Source: Dyella tabacisoli
GTDB lineage: Bacteria > Pseudomonadota > Gammaproteobacteria > Xanthomonadales > Rhodanobacteraceae
Length of the DNA: 64,000 nucleotides
Assembly: GCF_003350925.1 (NCBI RefSeq)
Contig: NZ_KZ857177.1
Span: forward strand, 318,689-382,688
Direction: 5' to 3'
Shown here: positions 31,747-40,332 of the stretch, in pieces
Numbering within the stretch: position 1 is the stretch's first letter
Layout of the letters: each line of letters starts with the position of its first letter
Position numbers and translations under genes: made by a program
Notes under the pieces: model-generated
Database searches by the model: none
What the model was told of the DNA's origin: nothing
Seen by the model: the letters and a program-made list of their open reading frames with translations, nothing else

Positions 31747-32352
31747 ATGAACGTTGCCGCCGTACCTTCCGATATCCGCCTACACCTCCTGCAGACCGCC
31801 CAGTTAATCATGGGGCGCAAGGGATTCTCAGCGGTGGGCCTGACCGAGATCCTGAGTGTGGCGAAGGTTCCCAAGGGTTCCTTCTACCATTACTTCGAAT
31901 CCAAAGAGGCGTTCGGCGAGGCGCTGCTCGAGGCCTATTTCTCGGAGTACATGGGGTATCTCGATGCTTTGCTGACCAAGCCTGGGACGACCGCTGCCGA
32001 TCGCTTGCTGAATTACTTTTCGTATTGGCTCGAAACGCAGGCCAGCGACGATCCTGAAGGTAAATGCCTGGCGGTGAAACTCGGGGCGGAGGTCAGCGAT
32101 CTTTCCGAAGCGATGCGTACCGTGCTGCAGCGGGGCACCCAGCAGATTGTTGAACGATTGGCTGCTTGCATCGAGGCAGGCGTCGCCGACGGTTCGCTCA
32201 TGGGTACCTGGAACGCTCACAGCCATGCGATGGCGCTTTATGAGCTTTGGTTGGGCGCCAGTCTGCTCGCCAAGATCACTCGCAACCGTAATCCACTCGT
32301 GACAGCGATGGCTACGACGCGACAACTCTTACTTATCCCTGGCGGCACTTAA
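31747..32352 (+). CDS. TetR-family repressor, NemR/AcuR-like
   Basis: The 201-residue protein has an N-terminal TetR helix-turn-helix (residues 10-52, ending SFYHYFESKEAFGEAL) and a ligand-binding domain whose GKCLAVKLGAEVSD segment carries C107. In Escherichia coli NemR the corresponding Cys106 senses electrophiles and reactive chlorine. The similar motif suggests the same kind of thiol-based sensing here. Two matching operators flank the gene, one before it and one before the downstream reductase, implying autoregulation and control of the detoxification genes. The true inducer is not deducible. Confidence 0.85.
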   Translation: MNVAAVPSDIRLHLLQTAQLIMGRKGFSAVGLTEILSVAKVPKGSFYHYFESKEAFGEALLEAYFSEYMGYLDALLTKPGTTAADRLLNYFSYWLETQASDDPEGKCLAVKLGAEVSDLSEAMRTVLQRGTQQIVERLAACIEAGVADGSLMGTWNAHSHAMALYELWLGASLLAKITRNRNPLVTAMATTRQLLLIPGGT

Positions 32353-32415
32353 CGCTGAAGCATCGCGCTGCGGTGTGGTGCCATGTTTTCGAGTAGCCCT
32401 GTTTTATCCAATGAA

Positions 32416-32430
32416 TAGACGACTGGTCTA
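32416..32430. promoter_or_regulatory. TetR operator, copy 2
   Basis: TAGACGACTGGTCTA differs from copy 1 by one base in the centre and retains both TAGAC/GTCTA arms. It lies 92 bases before the reductase start, leaving a leader of up to about 90 bases. It probably controls the reductase and perhaps the DJ-1-like gene. Confidence 0.7.
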
Positions 32431-32522
32431 TTTTTGTATGCGCAAACCGTAAGCAGGTACCTGTTCGACGCCGGATCTCCGATCTTCCTCTCCGATCTCT
32501 CTCGCCAATCGAGTTAATAGCC

Positions 32523-33557
32523 ATGTCGAAAACTGAAGTCATCAATCGCCGGATTGTCTTGAATGCGCGCCCTGTCGGTGTGCCTACCGCTGAGGATTTC
32601 CGCCTTGAGCGCACGGCAGTGCCGGCGCCAGCCGATAGTCAGGTGCTGCTGCGCACCCTGTATTTATCGCTGGACCCGTATATGCGCGGACGCATGAGCG
32701 ATCGGCCGTCGTACGCCCCGCCGGTAGAACTGGACGCGGTGATGGTCGGCGGCACGGTCAGCCGGGTCGAGGCATCGAATCACGCAGATTTTCAGGTGGG
32801 CGACTTGGTACTCAATGAGGGCGGGTGGCAGGACTACGCACTTTCCGATGGTAATGGCGTGATGAAATTGGGATCGAAGATCAGCCATCCTTCCTATGCA
32901 CTCAGCGTACTGGGCATGCCGGGCTTCACTGCTTACTACGGTCTCTTGACGATCGGTAAGCCCAAGGCGGGGGAGACCGTAGTCGTCGCTTCCGCCAGTG
33001 GTGCCGTGGGTTCAGTGGTGGGGCAGATCGCCAAGCTCAAAGGCTGTCGTGTGGTGGGTATTGCCAGCGGTGAAGAGAAGTGTCGCTACGTCGTCGACAC
33101 GCTGGGTTTCGATGTCTGCATCGATCGTCGCGATCCGGCGTTTGCCGAAAAGCTTGCCGTCGCGTGTCCAGGCGGCATCGACGTGTATTTCGAAAACGTG
33201 GGTGGTGCCGTTTTCGATGCGGTGTTGCCGCTACTCAATAACGGTGCCCGTATACCGGTGTGCGGACTGATCGCCAACTACAACGATACGGCGCTGCCGC
33301 CGGGACCGAATCGGTTGCCGTTACTGGCCTCGGTGATCCTGACCAAGCGCATCACGATGCAGGGTTTCATCATTCTGGATCATTACGCCACGGAGTTCGC
33401 GGGTTTCTTTCGCGAGATGAGCGGGTGGGTTGCCGAAGGCAAGGTGCAGATCCGCGAAGACCTTGTCGATGGCCTGGAGCAAGCGCCGCAAGCCTTTATC
33501 GGCCTGCTCGCCGGCGAGAATTTCGGCAAGGTCGTGGTGCGCGTCGCCGATCGTTGA
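32523..33557 (+). CDS. CurA-like NADP-dependent alkenal/one oxidoreductase (MDR family)
   Basis: This 344-residue zinc-independent medium-chain reductase probably reduces reactive alpha,beta-unsaturated carbonyls. The N-terminal LYLSLDPYMRGRMSD and the Rossmann motif SGAVGSVVGQIAKLKGC are typical of the leukotriene-B4-dehydrogenase/curcumin-reductase group. No zinc-ligand pattern is seen. It is preceded by a copy of the TetR operator and followed by a DJ-1/Hsp31-like gene, which together look like an electrophile-stress unit comparable with nemRA-gloA. Confidence 0.9.
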   Translation: MSKTEVINRRIVLNARPVGVPTAEDFRLERTAVPAPADSQVLLRTLYLSLDPYMRGRMSDRPSYAPPVELDAVMVGGTVSRVEASNHADFQVGDLVLNEGGWQDYALSDGNGVMKLGSKISHPSYALSVLGMPGFTAYYGLLTIGKPKAGETVVVASASGAVGSVVGQIAKLKGCRVVGIASGEEKCRYVVDTLGFDVCIDRRDPAFAEKLAVACPGGIDVYFENVGGAVFDAVLPLLNNGARIPVCGLIANYNDTALPPGPNRLPLLASVILTKRITMQGFIILDHYATEFAGFFREMSGWVAEGKVQIREDLVDGLEQAPQAFIGLLAGENFGKVVVRVADR

Positions 33558-33582
33558 TGCAGCCCTGATTCAATCAAACACG

Positions 33583-33611
33583 GTCACCGGCTTCGAGTGT
33601 GAAGCGGTGAC
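33583..33611 (+). terminator. Imperfect hairpin between reductase and DJ-1-like genes
   Basis: The arms GTCACCGGCTTC and GAAGCGGTGAC pair with one bulged base around a 6-base loop, followed by TTCG and not a real T-run. It could be a weak terminator or an mRNA-stability hairpin that lowers expression of the downstream gene. Confidence 0.35.
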
Positions 33612-33640
33612 TTCGTACATCGATTCACCTGGATACCGAC

Positions 33641-34318
33641 ATGAAAATACTGATGGTGTTGACCTCGCACGACCAGCTCGGCCATACCGGCGAAAAGACC
33701 GGCTTCTGGCTGGAGGAGTTTGCTGCTCCTTATTACGCGTTCAAGGATGCCGGCGCACAGATCACCTTGGCGTCACCCAAGGGTGGGCAGCCGCCGCTCG
33801 ATCCGAAGAGCAACGAGCCGGCATCTCAAACCGATACCACTCGCCGCTTCGAAGCCGATTCAGCCGCCAAGACGGCTTTGGCCCATACGCAGAAGCTCGC
33901 CGAGATTTCCGCCGAAGACTACGACGCCGTGTTTTATCCGGGCGGACACGGCCCGCTATGGGATCTAGCCGAAGATGCGGCTTCCATCGCCTTGATTGAA
34001 ACAACCATTGCTGCCGGCAAGCCGGTCGCGGCTGTCTGTCATGCGCCCGGCGTATTGCGTCACGCCAAAACAGCCGATGGCAAGCCGCTGGTGCAGGGCA
34101 AGGCGGTAACCGGCTTCACCAATACCGAAGAGGCAGCGGTGGGCCTGACCAAGATCGTGCCATTTCTGGTGGAGGACATGCTTACCCAGCATGGCGGTAT
34201 TTATTCCAAGAAAGAGGATTGGCAATCCTATGTCGTGACCGACGGCCTGTTGATTACCGGGCAGAACCCGGCATCGTCGGAAGCGGCGGCGCAGGCAATG
34301 CTCAAACAGCTTGTCTGA
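33641..34318 (+). CDS. DJ-1/PfpI superfamily, Hsp31-like type 1 glutamine amidotransferase-fold protein
   Basis: The 225-residue protein has the nucleophile elbow AVCHAPG with C133 and H134, an acidic pair E25/E26 near the active site (GFWLEEFAAP) and YPGGHGPLWDL. This is the layout of Hsp31/YDR533C-type glyoxalase III or protein-repair enzymes. With the upstream alkenal reductase and the NemR-like regulator it suggests detoxification of methylglyoxal or other electrophiles. The ATG is 83 bases after the reductase stop. Confidence 0.85.
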   Translation: MKILMVLTSHDQLGHTGEKTGFWLEEFAAPYYAFKDAGAQITLASPKGGQPPLDPKSNEPASQTDTTRRFEADSAAKTALAHTQKLAEISAEDYDAVFYPGGHGPLWDLAEDAASIALIETTIAAGKPVAAVCHAPGVLRHAKTADGKPLVQGKAVTGFTNTEEAAVGLTKIVPFLVEDMLTQHGGIYSKKEDWQSYVVTDGLLITGQNPASSEAAAQAMLKQLV

Positions 34319-34364
34319 GCGAGTTTGCCCCGCCAGTACTTCATCTACCGGGCCAGGCTAGGGG

Positions 34365-35120
34365 TCACATAGGTATGCGTCGCCGATAACGTCGGCTGGC
34401 GCGTACCACCGTGCCGTCTTTGAGCGTAACCAAAGCATCCCGCGAGGGGAGCAGGTTGTATCCGCTCAATCTGTTCAGCGCAATCATGGTGGAGCGGTGA
34501 ATGCGGATGAATCTGGCGGGGTCTAGTTGCCGCTCCAATGAATCCATTGTTTCTCGTATCAAATAAGATCGCTTGCCGGCATGCAGGGTTACATAATCGC
34601 CGGAGGCCTCGATCCAATCGACGTCACTGTGTTCAAGCATGAATGTTTTTGTGCCGGACTTGGTGACGAAATGGTCCGGCCGGGTTTGGCTTTTCTGCTC
34701 GGCGTCTTTAGCCAGTAGCAGCCCCTTGATGCTGGCCAGTTGCTCGCCGGCACGTCGGTCGGCAAGCCGTGTTCGCGCCGAATCGAGTGCTTTATCGAAG
34801 CGTTGATCGTCTATCGGTTTAAGCACGTAGTCCATGGCATGTACCGAGAAAGCCTGCAGCGCATAGTCATCGTGGGCCGTCAGAAAAATAATCAACGGCA
34901 TCGCATCAGAAGGGAGCTTGGCCAGCATCTCGAAGCCGTCCATACCCGGCATCTGCACATCGAGAAATATAAGGTCGGGCTTGAACGCGGTGATTTTCTC
35001 GATCGCATCCCAGCCTGAGTCTGCCTCGGCGACAACCTGCACATCGAGCGCATGTCGCAGGCAGACACGAACGCCTCTTCGTGCGAGTGATTCATCGTCG
35101 ACGATGATCGTCTTTATCAT
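34365..35120 (-). CDS. LytTR-family response regulator
   Basis: The 251-residue protein has a receiver domain with acidic pocket VDDE (D8, D9), phospho-acceptor D54 in IFLDVQMPGMDG, and a conserved Lys in YVLKPID. It is followed by a C-terminal LytTR DNA-binding domain (about 148-250, including FIRIHRSTMIALNRL). Its ATG overlaps the stop of the sensor kinase gene (ATGA, 35117-35120). LytTR regulators bind paired direct repeats and commonly control cell-envelope or virulence genes; no target is evident here. Confidence 0.92.
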   Translation of the reverse strand: MIKTIIVDDESLARRGVRVCLRHALDVQVVAEADSGWDAIEKITAFKPDLIFLDVQMPGMDGFEMLAKLPSDAMPLIIFLTAHDDYALQAFSVHAMDYVLKPIDDQRFDKALDSARTRLADRRAGEQLASIKGLLLAKDAEQKSQTRPDHFVTKSGTKTFMLEHSDVDWIEASGDYVTLHAGKRSYLIRETMDSLERQLDPARFIRIHRSTMIALNRLSGYNLLPSRDALVTLKDGTVVRASRRYRRRIPM

Positions 35121-36208
35121 GAGTGCAGTTTTTCAGTGGTGTCACGAGGAACATCCAACACAACGCTCCATCCGTCAGACGGGTCACCCGAGGCCGAGAA
35201 GTAATGAGCGGTGCCGTAGCGGGTCATCAGCCGTTCGCGAGTGTTGGCGAGGCCGACTCCGGCGGGTGCGGAGATAGCACGCCGATGTATTTCCTGCCTG
35301 GGAACATAGGTGTTGTGTATGCGCATCCGCGCGAACGGGCCTTCTGCGGAAATAACCAGCGATAGCTTGCCGCCATTGACCAGCGGGGCGATGCCGTGCC
35401 TGATTGCGTTTTCAACCAATGGCTGCAACAGGAGATGCGGTACTGCAACGTCCATCAGATCCGGGTCGGCATCGATCGAAACGTGCATACGGTCGCCCAG
35501 ACGGATCTGCTCGATGGCGATGTACTGCCGTACCTGCCTCAATTCCTCCGCGATGGTTACATCGCCACGATCGGTCGGCTCCAGCGTGGATCGAAGGAAC
35601 TCCGCGAGAAGCGAGATCATATTGCGGGCGGGTTGGATCTCTCCTTCGCCAACGAGTGTCGAGATTCCGTTCAACGTATTGAATAGAAAATGCGGAGTGA
35701 TCTGGTAGCGCAGCGCTCTCAATTCAGCGTCTCGCGCGAGAGCTTCGCTGCGCAGGGTGCGTCGTTCTTGCTTGCCGGCCTCTTCCCATTGGCGCAGGCC
35801 GAAGTAAATGCCGGCCCATGCGATGAGCATAATCATGGGCGCGATGGCATTGGTAACCCCCACAAAGAGTACCGAGCGCCACGTGCCGGCCTGCGCCGGG
35901 TGTCCGAGCCAGGCTTCAAGGATAGCGCCGGTCAACGAGCACACCGCCCCCAGCACGTAGCAGGATCCCACCGTGAGCAAAATAATCTTGGTCCAGGACA
36001 TCCCCGACTTGGAGAGCCATCGACAAAAGGCCAGTAGCGGAAACGTTGCCCAATAGCCGGCCCATGTCATACCGGCGAAGTAGATGAGTAGTGGGCGGGC
36101 GTTCTTGAACTGCAGCGCGGCAAGTGCACTTATCAGGCCGAATCCTAGCCACCCGATGATTTGAAGTAACCAGAGCCGCTTAGGGCTGGATTTGAATGCG
36201 TCGATCAT
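35117..36208 (-). CDS. LytS-family membrane sensor histidine kinase
   Basis: The 363-residue kinase has about four or five N-terminal membrane segments. A His-kinase domain follows with the H-box QITPHFLFNTLNGIS (His at about 172), an N-box VENAIRHG and a G-box GVGLANTRERL. There is no sensor domain outside the membrane region. ATG 36208 is preferred because the protein then begins just before the first membrane helix; in-frame starts at 36241 and 36274 are possible. It is coupled to the LytTR regulator by a 4-base overlap. Confidence 0.88.
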   Translation of the reverse strand: MIDAFKSSPKRLWLLQIIGWLGFGLISALAALQFKNARPLLIYFAGMTWAGYWATFPLLAFCRWLSKSGMSWTKIILLTVGSCYVLGAVCSLTGAILEAWLGHPAQAGTWRSVLFVGVTNAIAPMIMLIAWAGIYFGLRQWEEAGKQERRTLRSEALARDAELRALRYQITPHFLFNTLNGISTLVGEGEIQPARNMISLLAEFLRSTLEPTDRGDVTIAEELRQVRQYIAIEQIRLGDRMHVSIDADPDLMDVAVPHLLLQPLVENAIRHGIAPLVNGGKLSLVISAEGPFARMRIHNTYVPRQEIHRRAISAPAGVGLANTRERLMTRYGTAHYFSASGDPSDGWSVVLDVPRDTTEKLHS

Positions 36209-36396
36209 GGTGGCGCACAGAGTGCACTTTTGTGCGGTCATCAGGAAGGGGGTTGGGTACCGCTCGACCGACATTTCCGGTCCGCTCGCCGATGTTTGAT
36301 TGCATCGGGCCAGGCCAATAAATACGTTCTGTCTGACGGTCGCGCCAGGTCTGTACGGGCGCATATCGTCTATCGCAGATTCTTAGATAAACATCG

Positions 36397-36951
36397 ATGG
36401 TGCGCAGCAAAGCTATGAACTCCAAAAATAATTTGAAACGTAATAGTCCAGAGAGTGGCTTGCCGGCTTGGTCCGTCATCGCCATGGGCAGCGCCTTGGC
36501 CGGTGCTGTGGATCTTACCTATGCGATCTTGGCGGGGGCGATGAGAGGCGTTCCGATGATCGCCATACCGCAATCGGTCGCCAGCGGCCTTCTGGGTATG
36601 AAAGCATTTCGCGAAGGCATCGCATCGGCGGCGCTAGGTTGCGCGTTGCATTTCTCGATCATCTTTGTCGCCGCCTCGATCTATTTCCTCGCGAGTCGCA
36701 GGCTGGGCGCGTTGGTTCGGCGGCCGCTCATGGGAGGGCTTTTTTATGGCCTTATCATCTATGCCGTCATGCATGAAATCGTCCTCCCGCTATCGTTCGC
36801 TCCTGCATTCAAGAGCACCACGATGTCCTTCATCGCAGAGCTTGCCATGCATATCGTCGTCATCGGGCCGATCATCGCTTTCAGTGCATCTCGTGCATCT
36901 ATCAGGCGGATAGGCCAATCTCTTGAAGGCCTCGCGTCGACCGCCGATTAG
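36397..36951 (+). CDS. Small inner-membrane protein of unknown function
   Basis: The 184-residue protein (or 178 from ATG 36415) has four hydrophobic helices: around SVIAMGSALAGAVDLTYAIL, SIIFVAASIYFLA, GGLFYGLIIYAVM and IVVIGPIIAFSA. It has no catalytic motif I recognise, although it resembles DUF1440-type membrane proteins. It is divergent from the LytS kinase, so both may share the 36.2-36.4 kb promoter region, and it converges with the isochorismatase gene. Confidence 0.65.
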   Translation: MVRSKAMNSKNNLKRNSPESGLPAWSVIAMGSALAGAVDLTYAILAGAMRGVPMIAIPQSVASGLLGMKAFREGIASAALGCALHFSIIFVAASIYFLASRRLGALVRRPLMGGLFYGLIIYAVMHEIVLPLSFAPAFKSTTMSFIAELAMHIVVIGPIIAFSASRASIRRIGQSLEGLASTAD

Positions 36952-36960
36952 CGGCTTGCG

Positions 36961-37587
36961 TCAGGTCAGCACTTCGTTGGCCGCGACGATGACGGCGCAG
37001 CATTGCGCCGCGTATTCCAAGGCCATGAGATGGCGATCGAGCGAAAAATCCGCGATGGCGTCGCCGACAATAAAGGTCTCGATATCGTTGGAGAAGGCTT
37101 CGGCCGCGGTCATCAATACGCCGATATGCGCGTAGACGCCGCAGATGATAAGTTGATCGCGGCCTGCATTTCGCATGCGTTGCAACAGGTCTGATTGCCA
37201 GAACGCGCTGTAGCGCCACTTCGTCAACAGCCAGTCTTCGCGGCTGGGCATGAGTTCGTCGACGACCCCGCGATCAAGCGGGTCCATGTCCATGCCGGGT
37301 CCCCAGAAGTCCTTCAAAAGGCCACGTTGGCTTACGGTCATGCCGCCAGGCTGAGCGGCGAACGCCGTTGGGACACCCAGCGACAGGCAGCGCCGGCGAA
37401 GGATGGCTGTATTGCGCAAAAGCGTGGAGCGCGGGTTATCGAAGGGGATCGGCCGAATAAAATACCGTTGCATATCGTGCACGAGTAATACGGCCCGCTG
37501 CGGATCTATCTTCCAACTGGCGATATTGATCGGCAGCAAAGAGCGGGCCGGCATGGAATACGGCTCAATCCGCGGAATTCCTGGCAT
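36961..37587 (-). CDS. PhzD/EntB-N-like isochorismatase
   Basis: The 208-residue protein from ATG 37585-37587 has the length of PhzD and the family-typical opening GIPRIEPY. Catalytic residues are in place: D38 in [10 protein letters not shown] and K123 in [10 protein letters not shown], plus the WGPGM and CGVYAHIG segments. PhzD hydrolyses 2-amino-2-deoxyisochorismate in phenazine synthesis; EntB-N hydrolyses isochorismate in catechol siderophores. There is no carrier domain, and no isochorismate or ADIC synthase gene was seen. It lies 40 bases downstream of a phosphopantetheinyl transferase gene on the same strand, suggesting a natural-product role. The substrate is unresolved. Confidence 0.85.
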   Translation of the reverse strand: MPGIPRIEPYSMPARSLLPINIASWKIDPQRAVLLVHDMQRYFIRPIPFDNPRSTLLRNTAILRRRCLSLGVPTAFAAQPGGMTVSQRGLLKDFWGPGMDMDPLDRGVVDELMPSREDWLLTKWRYSAFWQSDLLQRMRNAGRDQLIICGVYAHIGVLMTAAEAFSNDIETFIVGDAIADFSLDRHLMALEYAAQCCAVIVAANEVLT

Positions 37588-37627
37588 GGTGCGTTCCATG
37601 GTCGAAGGATGGCTCTCGACAAGAGGC

Positions 37628-38362
37628 TTAGGTTGAATGGCGGTCGGATAGATAAGTCGCCGTAACGATGTATTCGTCAAAGACGACGTAACGCACACTG
37701 ATGCGCTTACCGGTGTCCCAGCATGACGACCAATCGCATGTCAGTCGAAATTCGAGCACCTGTGCGTCGGCCTGGATGAGTTCGGCCGCATCGAAATCCA
37801 GAATGCGCCGCACCTGTGGATAGAGTGCTTTGTAAAGCGATTCTTTCGCGGAAAAAACCAGCAGTAACCGGGTGACTGCGTCAAAGCTTTCCAGTTGCGC
37901 CAATTCGCCGGGCTGCGCGACGAGGGATTGAGTACCCATCAGCGCCTTTAACGCGACTCGTTGCTGTATATCGATGCCCAGGGCGATACAGGTCGACTGC
38001 GGAGCTGCCGCAGCCATCGCATAGTCGCCGCTATGGCTGATGCTGCCCAGCCAGCCGTTCGGCCATAGCGGCAAACGATCCTCGCCCATGTCTGGGTAGG
38101 CGTCATGCGGATAGCCCGCATTGCGCAGCGCCGCGCAGGCGCAGAGTCGGCCCGTCTGATATTCGCGGCGACGTTTATTTACTGCTCTGCTCAACGTAGA
38201 CGGGAGCTGCGGGTAGACCGGAAGGGGCTGATCCAGCACGCTCAGCGGCAGCGACGACAGCCCCACCGTTGCTGGAAGGGACAGGTGTTGGCGTAGTGCC
38301 TCGGAGCTAAGCGGCGGCGACCATGCTTGAGGTGATGCTGGCAGGCCGGCAGCGTCGTGCAT
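37628..38362 (-). CDS. Sfp/EntD-type 4'-phosphopantetheinyl transferase
   Basis: This 244-residue enzyme should attach phosphopantetheine from CoA to carrier proteins. It has the conserved [15 protein letters not shown] (Mg-binding acidic residues) and [13 protein letters not shown] motifs of EntD-like enzymes. AAGG six bases upstream supports ATG 38360-38362 over an in-frame start at 38398. No multidomain synthetase lies nearby. The closest possible substrate is the ACP encoded at 50.3-50.6 kb in the polyketide-like unit. It is probably cotranscribed with the isochorismatase. Confidence 0.9.
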   Translation of the reverse strand: MHDAAGLPASPQAWSPPLSSEALRQHLSLPATVGLSSLPLSVLDQPLPVYPQLPSTLSRAVNKRRREYQTGRLCACAALRNAGYPHDAYPDMGEDRLPLWPNGWLGSISHSGDYAMAAAAPQSTCIALGIDIQQRVALKALMGTQSLVAQPGELAQLESFDAVTRLLLVFSAKESLYKALYPQVRRILDFDAAELIQADAQVLEFRLTCDWSSCWDTGKRISVRYVVFDEYIVTATYLSDRHST

Positions 38363-38495
38363 GGGATACCTTAAAGCAGCATGTGATTTTGAACGCATGC
38401 TAAAAACAATCGGGATGATGCGCCGTCGAAAGTCATACGACTACAAGCCGCGTGATGTCGTTGTGATGCTGTTATCGAGCGGGCTACCCAGAGAT

Positions 38496-38507
38496 CTTGA
38501 GCAGGCT
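38496..38507. repeat. Copy of an intergenic CTTGAGCAGGCT motif
   Basis: CTTGAGCAGGCT just after the diguanylate cyclase stop resembles TTTTGAACAGGCTC at 40121 and the paired copies at 53939 and 54841. See the repeat entries at those positions. Confidence 0.3.
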
Positions 38508-38508
38508 T

Positions 38509-40017
38509 TTACGCGTTGGCTTCGGGAAGCGCCGCATGCTCGATGCGATCGCGGCCGTTGCGCTTGGCTTCGTACAGAGCCTTGTCGGCGCGCGCCAGCA
38601 GGTCGGTATGAGTTTCATCGGCACTCATGACAGAAACGGCGATGCCGATACTGACGGTGACGATGTCATGGCGGCTGTCGGGGTTGGCAATGGCCTGCGC
38701 ACGAACCCCGGTACGGACCAGCGCCGCCACGGCCTGTGCGCCAGCCAGATCCGTGTCAGGCAACAAGATCGCAAATTCTTCGCCGCCAAAGCGGGCCAGT
38801 AAGTCGGTAGGCCGGCGTAACGCCTTGCGTAGTTCACTTGCGATCATGCGCAGGCATTGATCGCCGACCAAATGGCCGAAACGGTCGTTGATGGCCTTGA
38901 AATGGTCGATGTCGATCATCAGCAGACTGACCGGCTGGCCGGAGCGGGCCGCGCGGGCGCACTCCCGTTGCAACGCCAGGTCGAACGCGCGCCGGTTCGG
39001 CGTCTGGGTGAGGCTGTCTTCCAGCGCCAGGTCTTCCAGCTCATCGCGGTCGTGACGCAAGGCATCTTCGACGGCGATATGACGCGCCTGAGTCAGCGTG
39101 CTGCGTACGCCATAACCAATCAGCGCGACGATCACGCCGATCACACCAAGATAGAAATGGCTGTTGAGCACGAACAGCGAGGTGAGCAGCACCGCCAGTG
39201 CCAGCATCAGGGGACTGCCGCTACGAATCACGCGAATCAACATGGGGCTCCGAGGCGTCATGCTGGCCGGTAAGGCATATCGCCAGCCGAGCACGAAAAC
39301 CAGCAGGAAAGGCATCTCGATGACCCACAGCGCGGGATAGCTGCCGACATTGGCCTGATCGAGCGCAAGCACGTGGTTGTAATAAATGGCCGCGATCAGA
39401 TAGGCGATGGTATAGGCCGCCAATATGCTGAACAGCCGCCGTGCCTGATACGTTTCGGCGGCGAAATAGCGAATCGTGCAACAGACGGCAAGAAACAGGT
39501 TTTCCAGATCGAACATCAGCACGACTAACTGCGCATGTTTCGAATCCGGCGCCCCGTGCAAGCTGGTCAGCGAGAAGGTGTACAGGTAAAACAGATAGCC
39601 CAATGAGATCGCCATGATGGCGTCGGCTGTTCTAACCACGAGCGATTCGCGCTCCTCATTGGCTCCTGAGGCGGCATAGGTAATCGGTACGCCGTACAGG
39701 ATATAGACCAGCATGATGGCCCCCGGCGTCAGATTATGAGTGTCCAGGAGTAGCTCCGAAGCGGCACTCATCAGCATGCCGATGGTCCAGAGCAGCATGC
39801 TTGCCCCCGCCAGAATCCAGCCCTTGTCGAGCGCGAACCCGTCAATAAGGCCACGTCGCAGCATGGTGCCGGTGGCCAGCAACGGGGCGGCGATCAGGAA
39901 TGGATAGGACACCGCCATCAGGTGCTGCGGAAAGACAGCGATGGCTAGCGCGTGGAGCGCGAGAAATGCACAAGCAAGGGCCAGTTCGATCTTCGGCAGA
40001 GGCATTCCAGCGTCCAT
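38509..40017 (-). CDS. Membrane-bound diguanylate cyclase (GGDEF domain)
   Basis: The 502-residue protein from ATG 40017 has about nine or ten hydrophobic helices followed by a C-terminal GGDEF domain with active-site RFGGEEFAILLPDTD and substrate-site DHFKAINDRFGH. It should make cyclic di-GMP from two GTP. No EAL domain is present. An RxxD inhibitory site is not obvious before the GGEEF. The region 38.4-38.5 kb separates it from the PPTase gene. An in-frame TTG start at 40080 is possible. It lies downstream of the biosynthetic unit on the same strand but after a 315-base gap, so it is probably independent. Confidence 0.9.
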   Translation of the reverse strand: MDAGMPLPKIELALACAFLALHALAIAVFPQHLMAVSYPFLIAAPLLATGTMLRRGLIDGFALDKGWILAGASMLLWTIGMLMSAASELLLDTHNLTPGAIMLVYILYGVPITYAASGANEERESLVVRTADAIMAISLGYLFYLYTFSLTSLHGAPDSKHAQLVVLMFDLENLFLAVCCTIRYFAAETYQARRLFSILAAYTIAYLIAAIYYNHVLALDQANVGSYPALWVIEMPFLLVFVLGWRYALPASMTPRSPMLIRVIRSGSPLMLALAVLLTSLFVLNSHFYLGVIGVIVALIGYGVRSTLTQARHIAVEDALRHDRDELEDLALEDSLTQTPNRRAFDLALQRECARAARSGQPVSLLMIDIDHFKAINDRFGHLVGDQCLRMIASELRKALRRPTDLLARFGGEEFAILLPDTDLAGAQAVAALVRTGVRAQAIANPDSRHDIVTVSIGIAVSVMSADETHTDLLARADKALYEAKRNGRDRIEHAALPEANA

Positions 40018-40120
40018 AGCAGTCAGATAAGGCTTCGAACGGCTGACCGCCGAAGGCAGCTTTCGCGATAAACCCGGCAAACTCGATGCAAAGGTCAGTG
40101 AGGTGCTTATGGGTCTATGG

Positions 40121-40134
40121 TTTTGAACAGGCTC
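40121..40134. repeat. Intergenic repeat motif TTTTGAACAGGCTC
   Basis: This is the exact reverse complement of the first 13 bases of GAGCCTGTTCAAAG at 53939 and one mismatch from the copy at 54841. It lies in the 315-base spacer between the cyclase and methyltransferase genes; nothing else was recognised in that spacer. It is a short dispersed motif of unknown role. Confidence 0.4.
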
Positions 40135-40332
40135 CAGGCCACGGGTACTTTTTGTTACATCCTCAGGGTGGGGTTTGGCAACACTTTAATGAACAAAAGC
40201 CGGGTCATCCACACCGGTACGTGACACAGACGGCATCCCGGTCGCCATGGCGGACGCGGTATGCACCGCCCTCGGCGGCCTGTGTATCAATCGTTTGAAT
40301 CGACTGGCGTAACCTATTCCGTCACCGCCGGA

